A DNA stretch of 64,000 nucleotides from an uncultured Muribaculaceae bacterium (GTDB taxonomy: Bacteria > Bacteroidota > Bacteroidia > Bacteroidales > Muribaculaceae). The stretch spans positions 310,001-374,000 of the forward strand of contig CAKUMB010000001.1 of the NCBI GenBank assembly GCA_934667475.1, given 5' to 3'. Positions 1 to 8,246 of this stretch are shown one piece after another. The position numbers and the translations under genes were made by a program. The number at the start of each line of letters is the position of its first letter. Within the stretch, counting starts at the first letter, position 1. The notes beneath the pieces were generated by a model that saw only the letters and a program-made list of their open reading frames with translations, was not told the origin of the DNA and did no database searches.

Positions 1-1690
1 TGACCACCGCGCCCACCAGCAGACCGCCGTTGCTGCCGCCGTTGCAGGCCAGCTTGGCTGGGCAGGTGAAGCCCTCCTTGATGAGATATTCGGCGGCGGC
101 AATGAAGTCGTCAAACACATTCTGCTTTTTCAGCTTGGTGCCGGACTCGTGCCACTGCTCGCCATATTCGCCGCCGCCGCGCAGGTTGGCCACGGCATAC
201 ACGCCGCCCATGTCGAGCATGGCAAAGGGCACGCGGTAGTAGCTGAAGGCCGGGTTCATGCTAATGTTGAAGCCCCCGTAGCCATACACCAGCGTGGGGC
301 GCTGGCCGTCGCGCTTGATGCCTTTTTTGTAGATGAGAAACATGGGAATCTTTGTGCCGTCGTTGCTGGTGTAGAACACTTGCTCGGTGACGTAGCGCGA
401 CGGGTCGAGCGGCACTTTGGGGGCGAACACCAGCCGCGACTCGCCGCTGGCCATGTCGTAGTTGTAGACGCGCGCCGGAGCGGTGTAGGACGTGAAGGTG
501 TAGAACACCTCGCTGTCGGTGTTTTTGCAGCTAAAGTTCACCGAGCCGAATGTGGGCAGCTTGATTTCGCGCAGCTCCTTGCCCTCGGCCGAATACAGGT
601 AGGGGTGGTTTGACGCGTCTTTGTCGTAGGTGGCTATGAATTTATGATCGGCCATGTCGACGCCCGACAGCACCCACTGCTTTTCTGCGATGAAATCGGC
701 CACATTGGCCTCGCCAAGATGGTTGGCATCGAAGGCCACCACCTTCCAGCATGGAGCTCCGGCATTGGTGTGAACATAGATTTTGCCGTTGTCAACGCCA
801 ATGGGCGTGCAGGTGTGTTTTATGTCGCCGGCCAGGCGCACGTAGTGCGGGTTGCGGTCGTTGAGGTCTTTAGCATACAGGCGGTTGCCGTCGCCGTCGC
901 TCTCAAGGATGAACACAAACCGCTCGTCGTCGCTCACCGATGCCTGGTAGAACAGTAGCGGGTTGGTGTGGCTGCGGTATTCCACATAGTCATCGCTTTG
1001 CGGAGTGCCCAGTTTGTGATACATTACCTTGTGGTATTCGTTTTTCGACGACTTCGCATCCTCGGGGGCGTCGTAGGCGCTGTAGAAGAATCCGTCGCCC
1101 AGCCACTGTGCGTCGGTGAACTTGGCCCACCGTATGTGGTCGGGCAGCTGCTGTCCTGTGGCCAGGTCGAGCACGTATATCTCGTTCCAGTCGCTGCCGT
1201 TGCGGGTGATTACGTAGGCCAGATAGCGGCCGTCGTGCGAGAAGTTGAGCTGCTGCAGGGCTACAGTGCCGTCGTCGCTCAGTTTGTTGGGGTCGAGCAC
1301 CACGCGCGGCGTGCCGTTGAGCGCGTCTTTCACATAAAGCACGCTTTGGTTTTGCAGCCCGTTGTTGTCGAAGTAGTAGTATTTGCCCTTCACCTTCATG
1401 GGCGCGCCCATTTTCTCGTAGTTGGCCAGCTCGGTGATGCGCTTCTTCACCGCGTTGCGGAATGGGATTTTGTTCAGATAGTCGCGGGTCACCTTGTTTT
1501 CGGCGCTGACCCACTGGGCCGTTTCGGCGCTGGTGTCGTTTTCGAGCCAGCGGTAGGGGTCGGCCACCTTGGTGCCAAAGTAGTCGTCGGTGACGTCGAC
1601 CCGTTTAGCTGCCGGATATTTCAGAGCCGCATGGCTGCTGCCGGCAATCAGTAGAGTGCTGCACATGAGCGCAATTCGTTTGATAGTCAT
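1..1690 (-). CDS. Prolyl oligopeptidase (S9A serine peptidase), 3' end cut by window edge
   Basis: Serine peptidase that cleaves short peptides after proline, probably in the periplasm. The frame opens with ATG at 1690 and stays open to base 1, so about 563 residues are present and the C-terminus is missing. A signal peptide (MTIKRIALM... to about residue 20) precedes DDYFGTKVADPYRWLEN, the typical start of the mature family. The propeller region follows, and at the left edge is GGSNGGLLVGA, whose serine (about residue 553, codon 34-32) is the catalytic nucleophile. The Asp and His of the triad lie outside the window. It follows the M28 peptidase gene after only 32 bases with no promoter between, so the two are probably co-transcribed, a sensible pairing for peptide scavenging. 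Confidence 0.95.
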   Translation of the reverse strand, partial: MTIKRIALMCSTLLIAGSSHAALKYPAAKRVDVTDDYFGTKVADPYRWLENDTSAETAQWVSAENKVTRDYLNKIPFRNAVKKRITELANYEKMGAPMKVKGKYYYFDNNGLQNQSVLYVKDALNGTPRVVLDPNKLSDDGTVALQQLNFSHDGRYLAYVITRNGSDWNEIYVLDLATGQQLPDHIRWAKFTDAQWLGDGFFYSAYDAPEDAKSSKNEYHKVMYHKLGTPQSDDYVEYRSHTNPLLFYQASVSDDERFVFILESDGDGNRLYAKDLNDRNPHYVRLAGDIKHTCTPIGVDNGKIYVHTNAGAPCWKVVAFDANHLGEANVADFIAEKQWVLSGVDMADHKFIATYDKDASNHPYLYSAEGKELREIKLPTFGSVNFSCKNTDSEVFYTFTSYTAPARVYNYDMASGESRLVFAPKVPLDPSRYVTEQVFYTSNDGTKIPMFLIYKKGIKRDGQRPTLVYGYGGFNISMNPAFSYYRVPFAMLDMGGVYAVANLRGGGEYGEQWHESGTKLKKQNVFDDFIAAAEYLIKEGFTCPAKLACNGGSNGGLLVGAVV

Positions 1691-1722
1691 AAATGTGGAT
1701 TATGCAAAAAAGTTTTGTTGTC

Positions 1723-2700
1723 TTAGTAGCTGTAGATGACGGCGGTGAGCGTTTGGCCCACGGCGTGCAGTGTGCCGGCGTCGAGGCGGTCGAAGGTGTC
1801 GTGGGTGGTGTGCCAGCCGTCGTAGAAGCCCGTGGGCGAGTCGGTGCGCATGTCAATTATGTCGAGGCACGGGATTCCGGCCACTTTGTTTACTGCAATG
1901 TGGTCGTCGGTCACACCGCCGCCGTTGCCGTCGGTGAAGTAGGCGCCAAATCCGGCTTCGGCCGCGGCGCTCCACACCATTTCCACAAAGTTCTGGGCAT
2001 ACTGCATCGAGAAGTATTCGCGGGCAAACTTTGCGCCCGACGCTCCCACCATGTCGACCACTATGCCAAACATGGGCTTGCTGGCGTCGTCATAGTGCGG
2101 ATGGGCGGCCCAGTACTGCGTGCCCAGTGCCCAACTGTCTTCGTCGTCGCTGCTGCCCCAGTCCTCAGCGTCGACTAGCACAATGTCGACACCCACATTG
2201 GGGCGCTTGGCCTTCATTTGCCGCGCCAGTTCAAGCAGCACGGCCACACCGCTCGCCCCGTCGTTTGCCCCCATCACGGGCTTGCGGTGGTTGGCTGGGT
2301 CGGGGTCGTTGTCGGCCCATGGGCGGCAGTCCCAGTGTGCCATGAGCAGAATGCGCTGCTCGGCATCGGGGTTTACTACGCCTATTATGTTGCTCAGCTG
2401 CAGGTGCTTGCCATCGAATGTGGTGGCTTCGCCATGCTGAATCCAGGCACTGTCGCACAGACGCTGCATGGTGGCCGTGAGCCACTGGGCACACTGCTTG
2501 TGGGCTTCGGTGGCAGGCACGCGAGGCCCGAAGTCGCATTGGGTCTTGGCAAATGCGAGTGCGCTGTCGCCGCTGAATTGCGGCACTGCCGCTGCGGCCA
2601 TGTCGGCCGTGTCAGGCTGGGTCGCGTTGCTGTTGCTGTGGCAGCTGCCGCTGCCCAAAATCATGGCTAATGCTATTGCCATAAAGCCAATAAGTTTCAT
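1723..2700 (-). CDS. M28 family zinc peptidase, lipoprotein (glutaminyl cyclotransferase-like)
   Basis: Zinc-dependent aminopeptidase or glutaminyl-peptide cyclotransferase-like enzyme of 325 residues. The N-terminus MKLIGFMAIALAMI followed by SGSC is a lipoprotein signal with a lipobox Cys near residue 20, so it is anchored in the envelope. Metal-site motifs are visible in the usual order: LLMAHWDCRPWAD (His and Asp), GANDGASGVAVLLELAR (bridging Asp), LVDAEDWG (Glu) and a late WHTTHDTFDRLD (His). The family includes both aminopeptidases and cyclotransferases, and the sequence alone does not decide which. It heads a probable two-gene unit with the downstream prolyl oligopeptidase. Confidence 0.92.
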   Translation of the reverse strand: MKLIGFMAIALAMILGSGSCHSNSNATQPDTADMAAAAVPQFSGDSALAFAKTQCDFGPRVPATEAHKQCAQWLTATMQRLCDSAWIQHGEATTFDGKHLQLSNIIGVVNPDAEQRILLMAHWDCRPWADNDPDPANHRKPVMGANDGASGVAVLLELARQMKAKRPNVGVDIVLVDAEDWGSSDDEDSWALGTQYWAAHPHYDDASKPMFGIVVDMVGASGAKFAREYFSMQYAQNFVEMVWSAAAEAGFGAYFTDGNGGGVTDDHIAVNKVAGIPCLDIIDMRTDSPTGFYDGWHTTHDTFDRLDAGTLHAVGQTLTAVIYSY

Positions 2701-2710
2701 ATCGTCAGTA

Positions 2711-2739
2711 CAAAGTTATGTTTTGGTGGTGCAAAGATA
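2711..2739 (-). promoter_or_regulatory. Two candidate -7 boxes upstream of the M28 peptidase gene
   Basis: On the minus strand TATCTTTG (2739-2732) and TAACTTTG (2718-2711) both match the Bacteroidota -7 consensus TAnnTTTG within 40 bases of the ATG at 2700. Neither has a TTTG -33 box at the ideal 19-21 base spacing, so which one is used cannot be decided from sequence. Confidence 0.5.
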
Positions 2740-2773
2740 GTGCAAATCGCTGATAAATGCACGCATTAGCCGG

Positions 2774-4507
2774 CTAACGCCCCCGGTGTGCGGCAATCCA
2801 GGCAGGCGGCGCCAACAGCGTGAAGTAGCGGTCGGAGTAGATGGGCCGATAGTCGTTTTCTGCGATGAAATGGTTGATTATGTCCAGCTTTTTGTCGTTC
2901 ATGTAGGCGTTGTGCATGTCGTAGCTGCGCAGACGTGCCTCGCTTGGCGCACCCCACACCTCGCCAATGGTGCTGAACTTTTGGCGCAGAATCAGCGGTC
3001 GGGCAGGGCTGGCGTTTAGTTTGTCGCTAAGCATCGACGGGCTCAGCAACTCGGGCCATGAGCAACCAATGTGCGGGCAGGTGCGGGTCAGGTAGTTGAC
3101 CATGGGAATGCTGCCGAATGCCATCAGTGTGTCGCCAGGCGCTAAATAATTGGCCGTGCCTTTGAGCATGGCATTGATGGCTGCGGCGCGCTCGGGCGAG
3201 GTGTGCAGCAGCCTTGTCCGGTCGCTGCCTATGGTGGCCGTCTTCTGCCACACGGGGCCGCGCTCGAAGTACAGGTCGCCGCCTATCATCCGCGCTGCGC
3301 AGCACACCACCAGCACCGCCACAAATGGAGCCAGCGGGCGCCTGCCCCACAGGTTCATAGCCACCGGTGCCGCCGTCATGGCAATTAGTGAGCCGTTGTT
3401 TATGGCGCCGTTGTCGCTGCCCAGTGGGAAGGCCAGCAGCATAAACAGTCCCAGCCAGGCGGCCGTCTTCAGATTGGTGCTGCTGTGTGTGGCTATTGTC
3501 CATGCGCAGCCCGATACGCACATTCCCCACACAGGCATCACTTCGGGCATGCGCGCCATAATCCATACGGCCGCGCCAAGGCACACCGTCAGCACGGCGG
3601 CCTGTGGCAGCGGCTGCCTAATGCGTCGCCGTGCCAGGCTCCACACGGCGGCCACGCTGCCAAATTTTGCCAAGGCCCACAGGGCTTTGGCGTAGAACTT
3701 GAGCTGCACAGCAATCATCGATGCCATATTGTGCGACGAGTCGTCGTCGGCCGATATGCTTTGCAAGTCGCGCAGGTTGCTGCAAAACAAATCAAAGTGC
3801 CCCAGCGCAAGCATAAGCAGCACCATCAGCCCCATGCCGGCGAGCATCGCGCCTGCAAATGCTGCCGCCATCATGGTGGCCCGCTTGGCGCCGCCATTGC
3901 CGTGGAGTGCGCTTAGTGCGGGGACAATGGCGAGTGCCACCGCCACCACATTGGGCGTGCGCACAAACACGTTGATGCCGGCTGCCAGACCCGAGGCGGC
4001 CACCAGCGCCGCACTGCCCGAGTGCAGGCCGCGCATCATCAGCCCAATTGATGTGGTGTAGAGCAATATAGATATTATGTCGTGGTTGAGCGCTAGCACG
4101 GCCGGCGCATAGCATATTATGGCCACGGCCAGCCCGGCGAGTGTGGCCTTTGTGCCCACCGAGCGGCGCAGCGCGCCAAATGCGGCGGCCGCTGCCGCCA
4201 GCACCAGCAGCATTCCTGCCACACGCATCCCCACAATGCCTATGCCGGGAAGTGCCATGCGCACCAGTCCGCCCACCAGTCCGCTGGCGTAATACATAAA
4301 GTTGTATTCCACCGTGCCAGGACGGGTGAAGATGTTGTCGAAAAACGTGAGGTAGAATCCCGTGTCGCACATGTCGAGCCCGCACACCATGGCCGGAATC
4401 TGGTAGATGAACAAGATTGCCGCCAGTGCACCGAAGGCTGCCCATGGGTGACGGTCGGCAAAGGCCGACGTCCGGGCCCACAGTGAACTTGTACGTTTAA
4501 AAATCAT
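2774..4507 (-). CDS. Polytopic inner-membrane protein, possibly GT-C-like
   Basis: A 577-residue integral membrane protein of unknown function. It has a short cytoplasmic N-terminus and about ten hydrophobic segments (for example residues 22-42, 80-110 and 215-240), and ends in a roughly 160-residue soluble region (from about residue 410) with an RGPVWQKT-like stretch. The segment DMCDTGFYLTFFDNIF just after the first helix resembles the acidic first periplasmic loop of GT-C-type glycosyltransferases, where acidic residues sit at the active site; that link is an inference. Similar proteins occur in other Bacteroidales as hypothetical membrane proteins. A TAATTTTG -7 box lies 27 bases upstream of the ATG, so it has its own promoter. 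Confidence 0.8.
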   Translation of the reverse strand: MIFKRTSSLWARTSAFADRHPWAAFGALAAILFIYQIPAMVCGLDMCDTGFYLTFFDNIFTRPGTVEYNFMYYASGLVGGLVRMALPGIGIVGMRVAGMLLVLAAAAAAFGALRRSVGTKATLAGLAVAIICYAPAVLALNHDIISILLYTTSIGLMMRGLHSGSAALVAASGLAAGINVFVRTPNVVAVALAIVPALSALHGNGGAKRATMMAAAFAGAMLAGMGLMVLLMLALGHFDLFCSNLRDLQSISADDDSSHNMASMIAVQLKFYAKALWALAKFGSVAAVWSLARRRIRQPLPQAAVLTVCLGAAVWIMARMPEVMPVWGMCVSGCAWTIATHSSTNLKTAAWLGLFMLLAFPLGSDNGAINNGSLIAMTAAPVAMNLWGRRPLAPFVAVLVVCCAARMIGGDLYFERGPVWQKTATIGSDRTRLLHTSPERAAAINAMLKGTANYLAPGDTLMAFGSIPMVNYLTRTCPHIGCSWPELLSPSMLSDKLNASPARPLILRQKFSTIGEVWGAPSEARLRSYDMHNAYMNDKKLDIINHFIAENDYRPIYSDRYFTLLAPPAWIAAHRGR

Positions 4508-4534
4508 TGCGTTCAGTATAGCTGCTTAATGGTT

Positions 4535-4565
4535 CAAAATTAGTCACATTTTGCCACACAGCCAA
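4535..4565 (-). promoter_or_regulatory. Promoter of the 577-residue membrane protein gene
   Basis: The minus strand carries TAATTTTG (4542-4535), a full -7 match, with TTGG (4565-4562) 19 bases upstream as an imperfect -33 box. The ATG at 4507 follows 27 bases after the -7 box. Confidence 0.6.
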
Positions 4566-4629
4566 CTCTTTGTGCGCATTTGACGTAAAAATATGCGTGG
4601 TTTTTCTTGGCTTTGACAGATAAAAAGGC

Positions 4630-4637
4630 TACATTTG
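4630..4637 (+). promoter_or_regulatory. -7 promoter box of the small lipoprotein gene
   Basis: TACATTTG matches TAnnTTTG. It predicts transcription from about base 4644 and a 50-base AT-rich leader before the start at 4695. No convincing TTTG is seen at the -33 spacing. Confidence 0.55.
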
Positions 4638-4694
4638 CCCGATGTTGAAGAGTTTGCAACACAACTAACTAAATAAATATAATCAATTTAATCA

Positions 4695-5246
4695 ATTAAA
4701 CATTTCACTAAATTTTTGGCAGCCATTGCTTTGGTCGCTGCCGCATGCGTGGGCTTTGCCTCATGTGGCAATGATAAAAAAGGTGATGAACCGAAACCAT
4801 CGTCGAAACTGACCCTAATCAACACATTCAAATTTTCAGCTTCGGCCGATTTGGTGGCGCTTGCCGACATCACTGTGGATTACACCGACTTTGCCGGGGT
4901 TAAGCACACCAAGGCTATAACTGCCGGTGAAAACGAGATTAAGTTCAGCTCCACTACGTTCCCCGTAAGTTCATCGTTTGTAGTCACGATGACGCCTAAA
5001 ACCGCCGAACTGGCAAAGAACAAATATGACATAAAATATAGTGAGGGACTTGACGTCGATGTGCAGCAGGCCGACGGAAAGATTGCGGCTATAGGCGAAT
5101 TCGGTAAATATTCCCAAAGCCTCACTGGACTTAAGAAAGAGGGCGTATCGGTAATGCTTCCAAAAATCAAGAAAACGATTGAAACCTATAATGCTGACTA
5201 CAGCCACCAGTACTTCAACAACAACGGCTCTATCACATTCAAGTAA
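4695..5246 (+). CDS. Small exported lipoprotein, unknown function, apparent ATT start
   Basis: The protein is about 183 residues long with a lipoprotein signal peptide and lipobox GFASC, followed by a charged linker (GNDKKGDEPKPSS) and a beta-rich domain of unknown function. The nearest conventional start, TTG at 4716, gives MAAIALVAAAC, a signal peptide with no basic n-region. Reading seven codons further upstream gives ATT AAA CAT TTC ACT AAA TTT, i.e. (M)KHFTKF, exactly the basic n-region expected, and the next codon upstream but one is TCA with a TAA stop at 4689. I therefore place the start at the ATT at 4695. An ATG-to-ATT change or sequencing error would look the same. The gene stands alone behind its own -7 box. 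Confidence 0.7.
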   Translation: MKHFTKFLAAIALVAAACVGFASCGNDKKGDEPKPSSKLTLINTFKFSASADLVALADITVDYTDFAGVKHTKAITAGENEIKFSSTTFPVSSSFVVTMTPKTAELAKNKYDIKYSEGLDVDVQQADGKIAAIGEFGKYSQSLTGLKKEGVSVMLPKIKKTIETYNADYSHQYFNNNGSITFK

Positions 5247-5343
5247 TCAGCCCTCAGGCATAGAATAAAAGTGGCAGCATTCAGCCAAATAATGGGTGTT
5301 GCCATTTCTTTTGCCTGTTATGTGGTAAAAATACCATATAAAG

Positions 5344-5375
5344 TTTGCATTATGCCAATCTATGCACTATCTTTG
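5344..5375 (+). promoter_or_regulatory. Consensus Bacteroidota promoter driving the 5.4-6.4 kb gene pair
   Basis: TTTG (5344-5347), a 20-base spacer and TATCTTTG (5368-5375) match both boxes of the primary sigma factor consensus. The predicted start near 5382 lies about 30 bases before the ATG at 5412. The pair therefore carries an ordinary host-type housekeeping promoter. Confidence 0.8.
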
Positions 5376-5411
5376 CATCCACAAAAATGTAATGACAAAA
5401 TCTAAGCTATC

Positions 5412-5879
5412 ATGAATTCAAAAAAAGAAATGCGCCTGAAGCGCGACAGCGAACTGCTCAACTTGTTTCAGGAGGCCCTGATGGCCTTCATCGGGCACAA
5501 CACCAAAGATCCCCGGAAAAAAGCCCTTGAGTTTGCCCTGGCCAACGGCCATCCACACTACTACGTGAGCCACAGCCGCGCCTATCCCGTGGTGTGCAGC
5601 ATAATCAGGCGCGGAGTTAACCCCGTGAAGATGCCCGACCAGTCGCAGATGTGGGACGAGATTGCCGCCAAGGTGCGCCAGGCCATGGACTCTGGCGTGC
5701 CAAGCATCAACAAAGCCCTGGAGTTTGTGCTGCAAAACTGCCGCGCCTCACGCTTTTTCATATCCTACCCCTATGCGCGGCGCCACACCTATGTGGCCTG
5801 CAAAGAGCGGAGCCGGGCCGTGAAGCGCACATTCAAGGTGCGCAATCCTGTGGCCGACAGTGCCTTTGGGGCTGTGTGA
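5412..5879 (+). CDS. Hypothetical protein with an internal KALEF...S duplication, phage-like context
   Basis: A basic 155-residue soluble protein that I cannot assign to a named family. It contains two related segments: residues 37-57 (KALEFALANGHPHYYVS) and 101-122 (KALEFVLQNCRASRFFIS), each a short helix followed by an aromatic-aromatic-hydrophobic-Ser turn and an alanine. The segments between them are basic or amphipathic helices (MRLKRDSELLNLFQEAL at the N-terminus). From memory, proteins with a repeated PA-RFYVS-type motif are common in Bacteroidales mobile elements and phages, often next to proteins like the following gene; this was not checked. The next gene starts 57 bases downstream and is probably co-transcribed. 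Confidence 0.7.
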   Translation: MNSKKEMRLKRDSELLNLFQEALMAFIGHNTKDPRKKALEFALANGHPHYYVSHSRAYPVVCSIIRRGVNPVKMPDQSQMWDEIAAKVRQAMDSGVPSINKALEFVLQNCRASRFFISYPYARRHTYVACKERSRAVKRTFKVRNPVADSAFGAV

Positions 5880-5936
5880 GCTGCCGCCCAAAGCACAACC
5901 AATCATCACTAACCAATTAAAACAGAATCAACCGCC

Positions 5937-6386
5937 ATGAATGAAACACAGCAGACGGCCACAGTAGATGTGGCCGTAGACCTCGATGAGATTTTCAACC
6001 TGATTTATGCCGAAAGCGACTGGATATCGGCCCACAACGGCAGCTACTACCGCCTCAGTCCCGACAATGCGCCCATGCTGCGCCTTAGGGTGGGCGAGGG
6101 CTATGCCCAGTTGCAGCCGCGCCTGCAGCCCTACTTGCTATGGGCTAACTACAACCCCAATATTGAGCAGCGCAACCTCACCCTCACGCTGCAGTTCGAG
6201 CACCCGCAGCCGTCAAGCCTCACCTCCACCATCCACCAGCTGGTGGTGCAGCTGCTGGCCTACTATGCGCTGATGCGCTTCTACGATGGCCGCACCGACC
6301 TCTATGCCACTGCGTGGCGGCGGTGCAACGCACAGCTGATGCTGATGTTTGCCCGCGATGCCAACCGCGGCTGCGCATTGCCATAG
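5937..6386 (+). CDS. Hypothetical protein, possible phage neck/connector-like
   Basis: A soluble 149-residue protein that begins with an acidic segment VDLDEIFNLIYAESDW and continues with PMLRLRVGEGYAQLQPRLQPYL, a beta-rich middle, and a helical C-terminus (LLAYYALMRFYDG, AQLMLMF). The pattern of a short N-terminal acidic helix, a loop and a C-terminal helix containing LLAYYALMRFYDG is one I associate with small structural proteins of Bacteroidales phages, but no diagnostic motif allows a firm call. It ends 97 bases before the convergent GYF-domain gene, with a strong hairpin between them. No integrase, terminase or portal gene is nearby. Confidence 0.65.
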   Translation: MNETQQTATVDVAVDLDEIFNLIYAESDWISAHNGSYYRLSPDNAPMLRLRVGEGYAQLQPRLQPYLLWANYNPNIEQRNLTLTLQFEHPQPSSLTSTIHQLVVQLLAYYALMRFYDGRTDLYATAWRRCNAQLMLMFARDANRGCALP

Positions 6387-6414
6387 CAAATGGCCCATTT
6401 CATCGAACAAATCA

Positions 6415-6452
6415 GGCGCCCACGGCAGCATTTCTGCTTTGCCGTGGGCGCC
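6415..6452. terminator. Hairpin between convergent genes
   Basis: A perfect 13-bp inverted repeat (GGCGCCCACGGCA at 6415-6427 with its complement at 6440-6452) lies between the stop codons of converging genes. It has no U-tract on either side, so it may act as a weak bidirectional terminator or protect the 3' ends. Confidence 0.6.
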
Positions 6453-6482
6453 TGTATGTCTGTTGGCTGGGGCGTTTGTGCG

Positions 6483-7394
6483 TTAGTTGCCAGCCGCATC
6501 GCCTATTTTGTCCACCTGCTTCTTCAGCCAGTCGGTGGCCGCCTTGGTCACCTTCTTTTTAATGTGGTGGCCCACGGAGTCAATCAGCTTGTTGGCTGCA
6601 GAGTCAACCTCGTTGGGCACATCCGCCTCCATCTTTTCAACCACGGTGTCGGCTTTGTCGGGCGCAGCCACCTCATCGGCCCTGTCGGCCTCGTCGGTGT
6701 CGCCCACATTGGCGCCCATGGCCTTCTCGAGCGCGAGGGCCAAATCCTCTTTGCTGAACGTGAACACATGGCCCAGAATGCCAAACGACAGCGTCTTGCT
6801 CTTACCCATCAGCTCGATGCGGCCCACCGAGCAAACGAAGTAGTTGTCGACGTGGAAACTCGTCTCCATAAATGTGTCGAGAGCCTTGCCTGTGAGGTAT
6901 TTCTGCCCCAGCGACAATATTGAGCCCAGTAAACTGTTTTCAGAGTCGTTCACTTGGTCGATGCTTTCGTTAACAAATGCGCGCGCCTCGCTCTTCACCG
7001 CCTCCTCATGCTTTTCGCTGTTGGGGCACGTGATGGCAAACACCGCGAAAATCACGGCCACCACTGCGGCAATAATCCAGCCTCGGGCGCCATTGCCCTT
7101 GCGCTCGTCAAGAGGCTGCTGTTCATCGGCAGGCTGCTGCCACTGCTGTTGTGGCTGTTGGGCGGCATTCCATTGCGGAGGCTGCTGCCCGTTGTATTCA
7201 CACTGCTGCCACTGTGAGCCGTCGGGTTCGCCAGCTATAATAGCCTGTTCCAGTGCCGGCACCTCGCTGGCCTTGGCCCAGTCCTTCATGCCCTCGGCCC
7301 ACACGGGAGTGTCGGGTTTGAGGCCGCGCACCTTCAGTTCCTCGATGCTGAACGGCCCCATTTGCTTGTTGTCAAGAATAATAAAGAATTCCAT
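6483..7394 (-). CDS. GYF_2/DUF4339 domain membrane protein
   Basis: The protein is 303 residues from ATG at 7394. Residues 1-50 (MEFFIILDNKQMGPFSIEEL...VWAEGMKDW) form a GYF-2 domain, a small module that binds peptides. A Gln/Pro-rich linker (65-95) leads to one transmembrane helix (about 104-122), and the rest is a large extracytoplasmic region with a short conserved stretch (SVGRIELMGKSKTLSFGILGH) and a Lys-rich amphipathic end. A longer frame extends to 7505, but the TAACTTTG -7 box lies inside that extension, so 7394 is the better start. Its partners are unknown; such proteins are scattered and common in Bacteroidota. Confidence 0.85.
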   Translation of the reverse strand: MEFFIILDNKQMGPFSIEELKVRGLKPDTPVWAEGMKDWAKASEVPALEQAIIAGEPDGSQWQQCEYNGQQPPQWNAAQQPQQQWQQPADEQQPLDERKGNGARGWIIAAVVAVIFAVFAITCPNSEKHEEAVKSEARAFVNESIDQVNDSENSLLGSILSLGQKYLTGKALDTFMETSFHVDNYFVCSVGRIELMGKSKTLSFGILGHVFTFSKEDLALALEKAMGANVGDTDEADRADEVAAPDKADTVVEKMEADVPNEVDSAANKLIDSVGHHIKKKVTKAATDWLKKQVDKIGDAAGN

Positions 7395-7412
7395 ACACTT
7401 AGAAATTTTCGG

Positions 7413-7420
7413 CAAAGTTA
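7413..7420 (-). promoter_or_regulatory. -7 box of the GYF-domain gene
   Basis: TAACTTTG on the minus strand lies 18 bases upstream of ATG 7394. It fixes the start choice, since transcription would begin inside the longer alternative frame. Confidence 0.6.
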
Positions 7421-7526
7421 TATCAAATTTCATTATTCCCCATCCCGATTCGCGGTAATCAACGCTTTTTGGGGGAGTTTTGGGGAATTTTTGGGGAATT
7501 TCCAAAAACTGTGTTGGCGTGGTGGA

Positions 7527-8246
7527 TTAGGATCGGCCCAGAAAGTCGTTGAAGGCCTGCTTGTAGCTGTCGCCTATGGGGATGTAGACGTTGCCGAAGA
7601 TGATGCGGTTGCGCTCAATTTCGCGTATCTTGCTCTTTTGCACTATGAATGAGCGGTGCACCCTTATGAAGCGCGAGGCGGGTAGCATCTGCTCTATCGA
7701 CTTCATGTTCATGAGCGACAGTATGGGGTGGGGCGACTCTTCGGTGTAGATTTTCACGTAGTCCTTGAGGCCTTCGATGTATTTAATGCTGTTGAGGTCG
7801 ATTTGCAGCAGCTTGTATTCGCTTTTCACAAATATGCTCTTGGCTTCGCCGCCGCCACTGGGTGCGGCCTGCTGCTTTTGCCGTGTGAGCGTGAACCACT
7901 GCAGTGCGCGGTTGCTGGCCTCCAGAAAGTTGACGTAGCTTATGGGCTTCATCAGGTAGTCGAGCGCATTGATGCGGTAGCCGTCGAGGGCATACTGCTC
8001 AAACGCCGTGGTAAACACCACCCGGGTGCCCTCGGGCAGCATGCGCGACAGTTCAAGCCCGTTGAGCTCGGGCATTTGAATGTCGAGGAATGCCAGGTCC
8101 ACTGGATTGTCGGTGAGGCCCTTCATGGCATCTACCGCGTTGGAATACTGTCCGCACAGTTCCATAAACGGAATGCGCTTCACATAGCTCACCAGCAGCT
8201 CCACCGCCAGCGGCTCGTCGTCAACTATGGCACACTTCAGAGTCAT
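7527..8246 (-). CDS. LytTR-family response regulator
   Basis: The protein is 239 residues from ATG at 8246. The receiver domain starts with CAIVDDEPLAVELL (acidic pocket), contains FLDIQMPELNG with the phosphoacceptor Asp, and has FTTAFEQYALDGYRINALDYLMKP, where the conserved Thr and Lys are found. The C-terminal LytTR DNA-binding domain (about 140-239) includes IKYIEGLKDYVKI and FIRVHRSFIV. It overlaps the histidine kinase gene by 26 bases, which implies translational coupling, and closes the efflux operon. The likely target is the operon's own promoter, but no LytTR direct repeat was identified with confidence. Confidence 0.95.
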   Translation of the reverse strand: MTLKCAIVDDEPLAVELLVSYVKRIPFMELCGQYSNAVDAMKGLTDNPVDLAFLDIQMPELNGLELSRMLPEGTRVVFTTAFEQYALDGYRINALDYLMKPISYVNFLEASNRALQWFTLTRQKQQAAPSGGGEAKSIFVKSEYKLLQIDLNSIKYIEGLKDYVKIYTEESPHPILSLMNMKSIEQMLPASRFIRVHRSFIVQKSKIREIERNRIIFGNVYIPIGDSYKQAFNDFLGRS

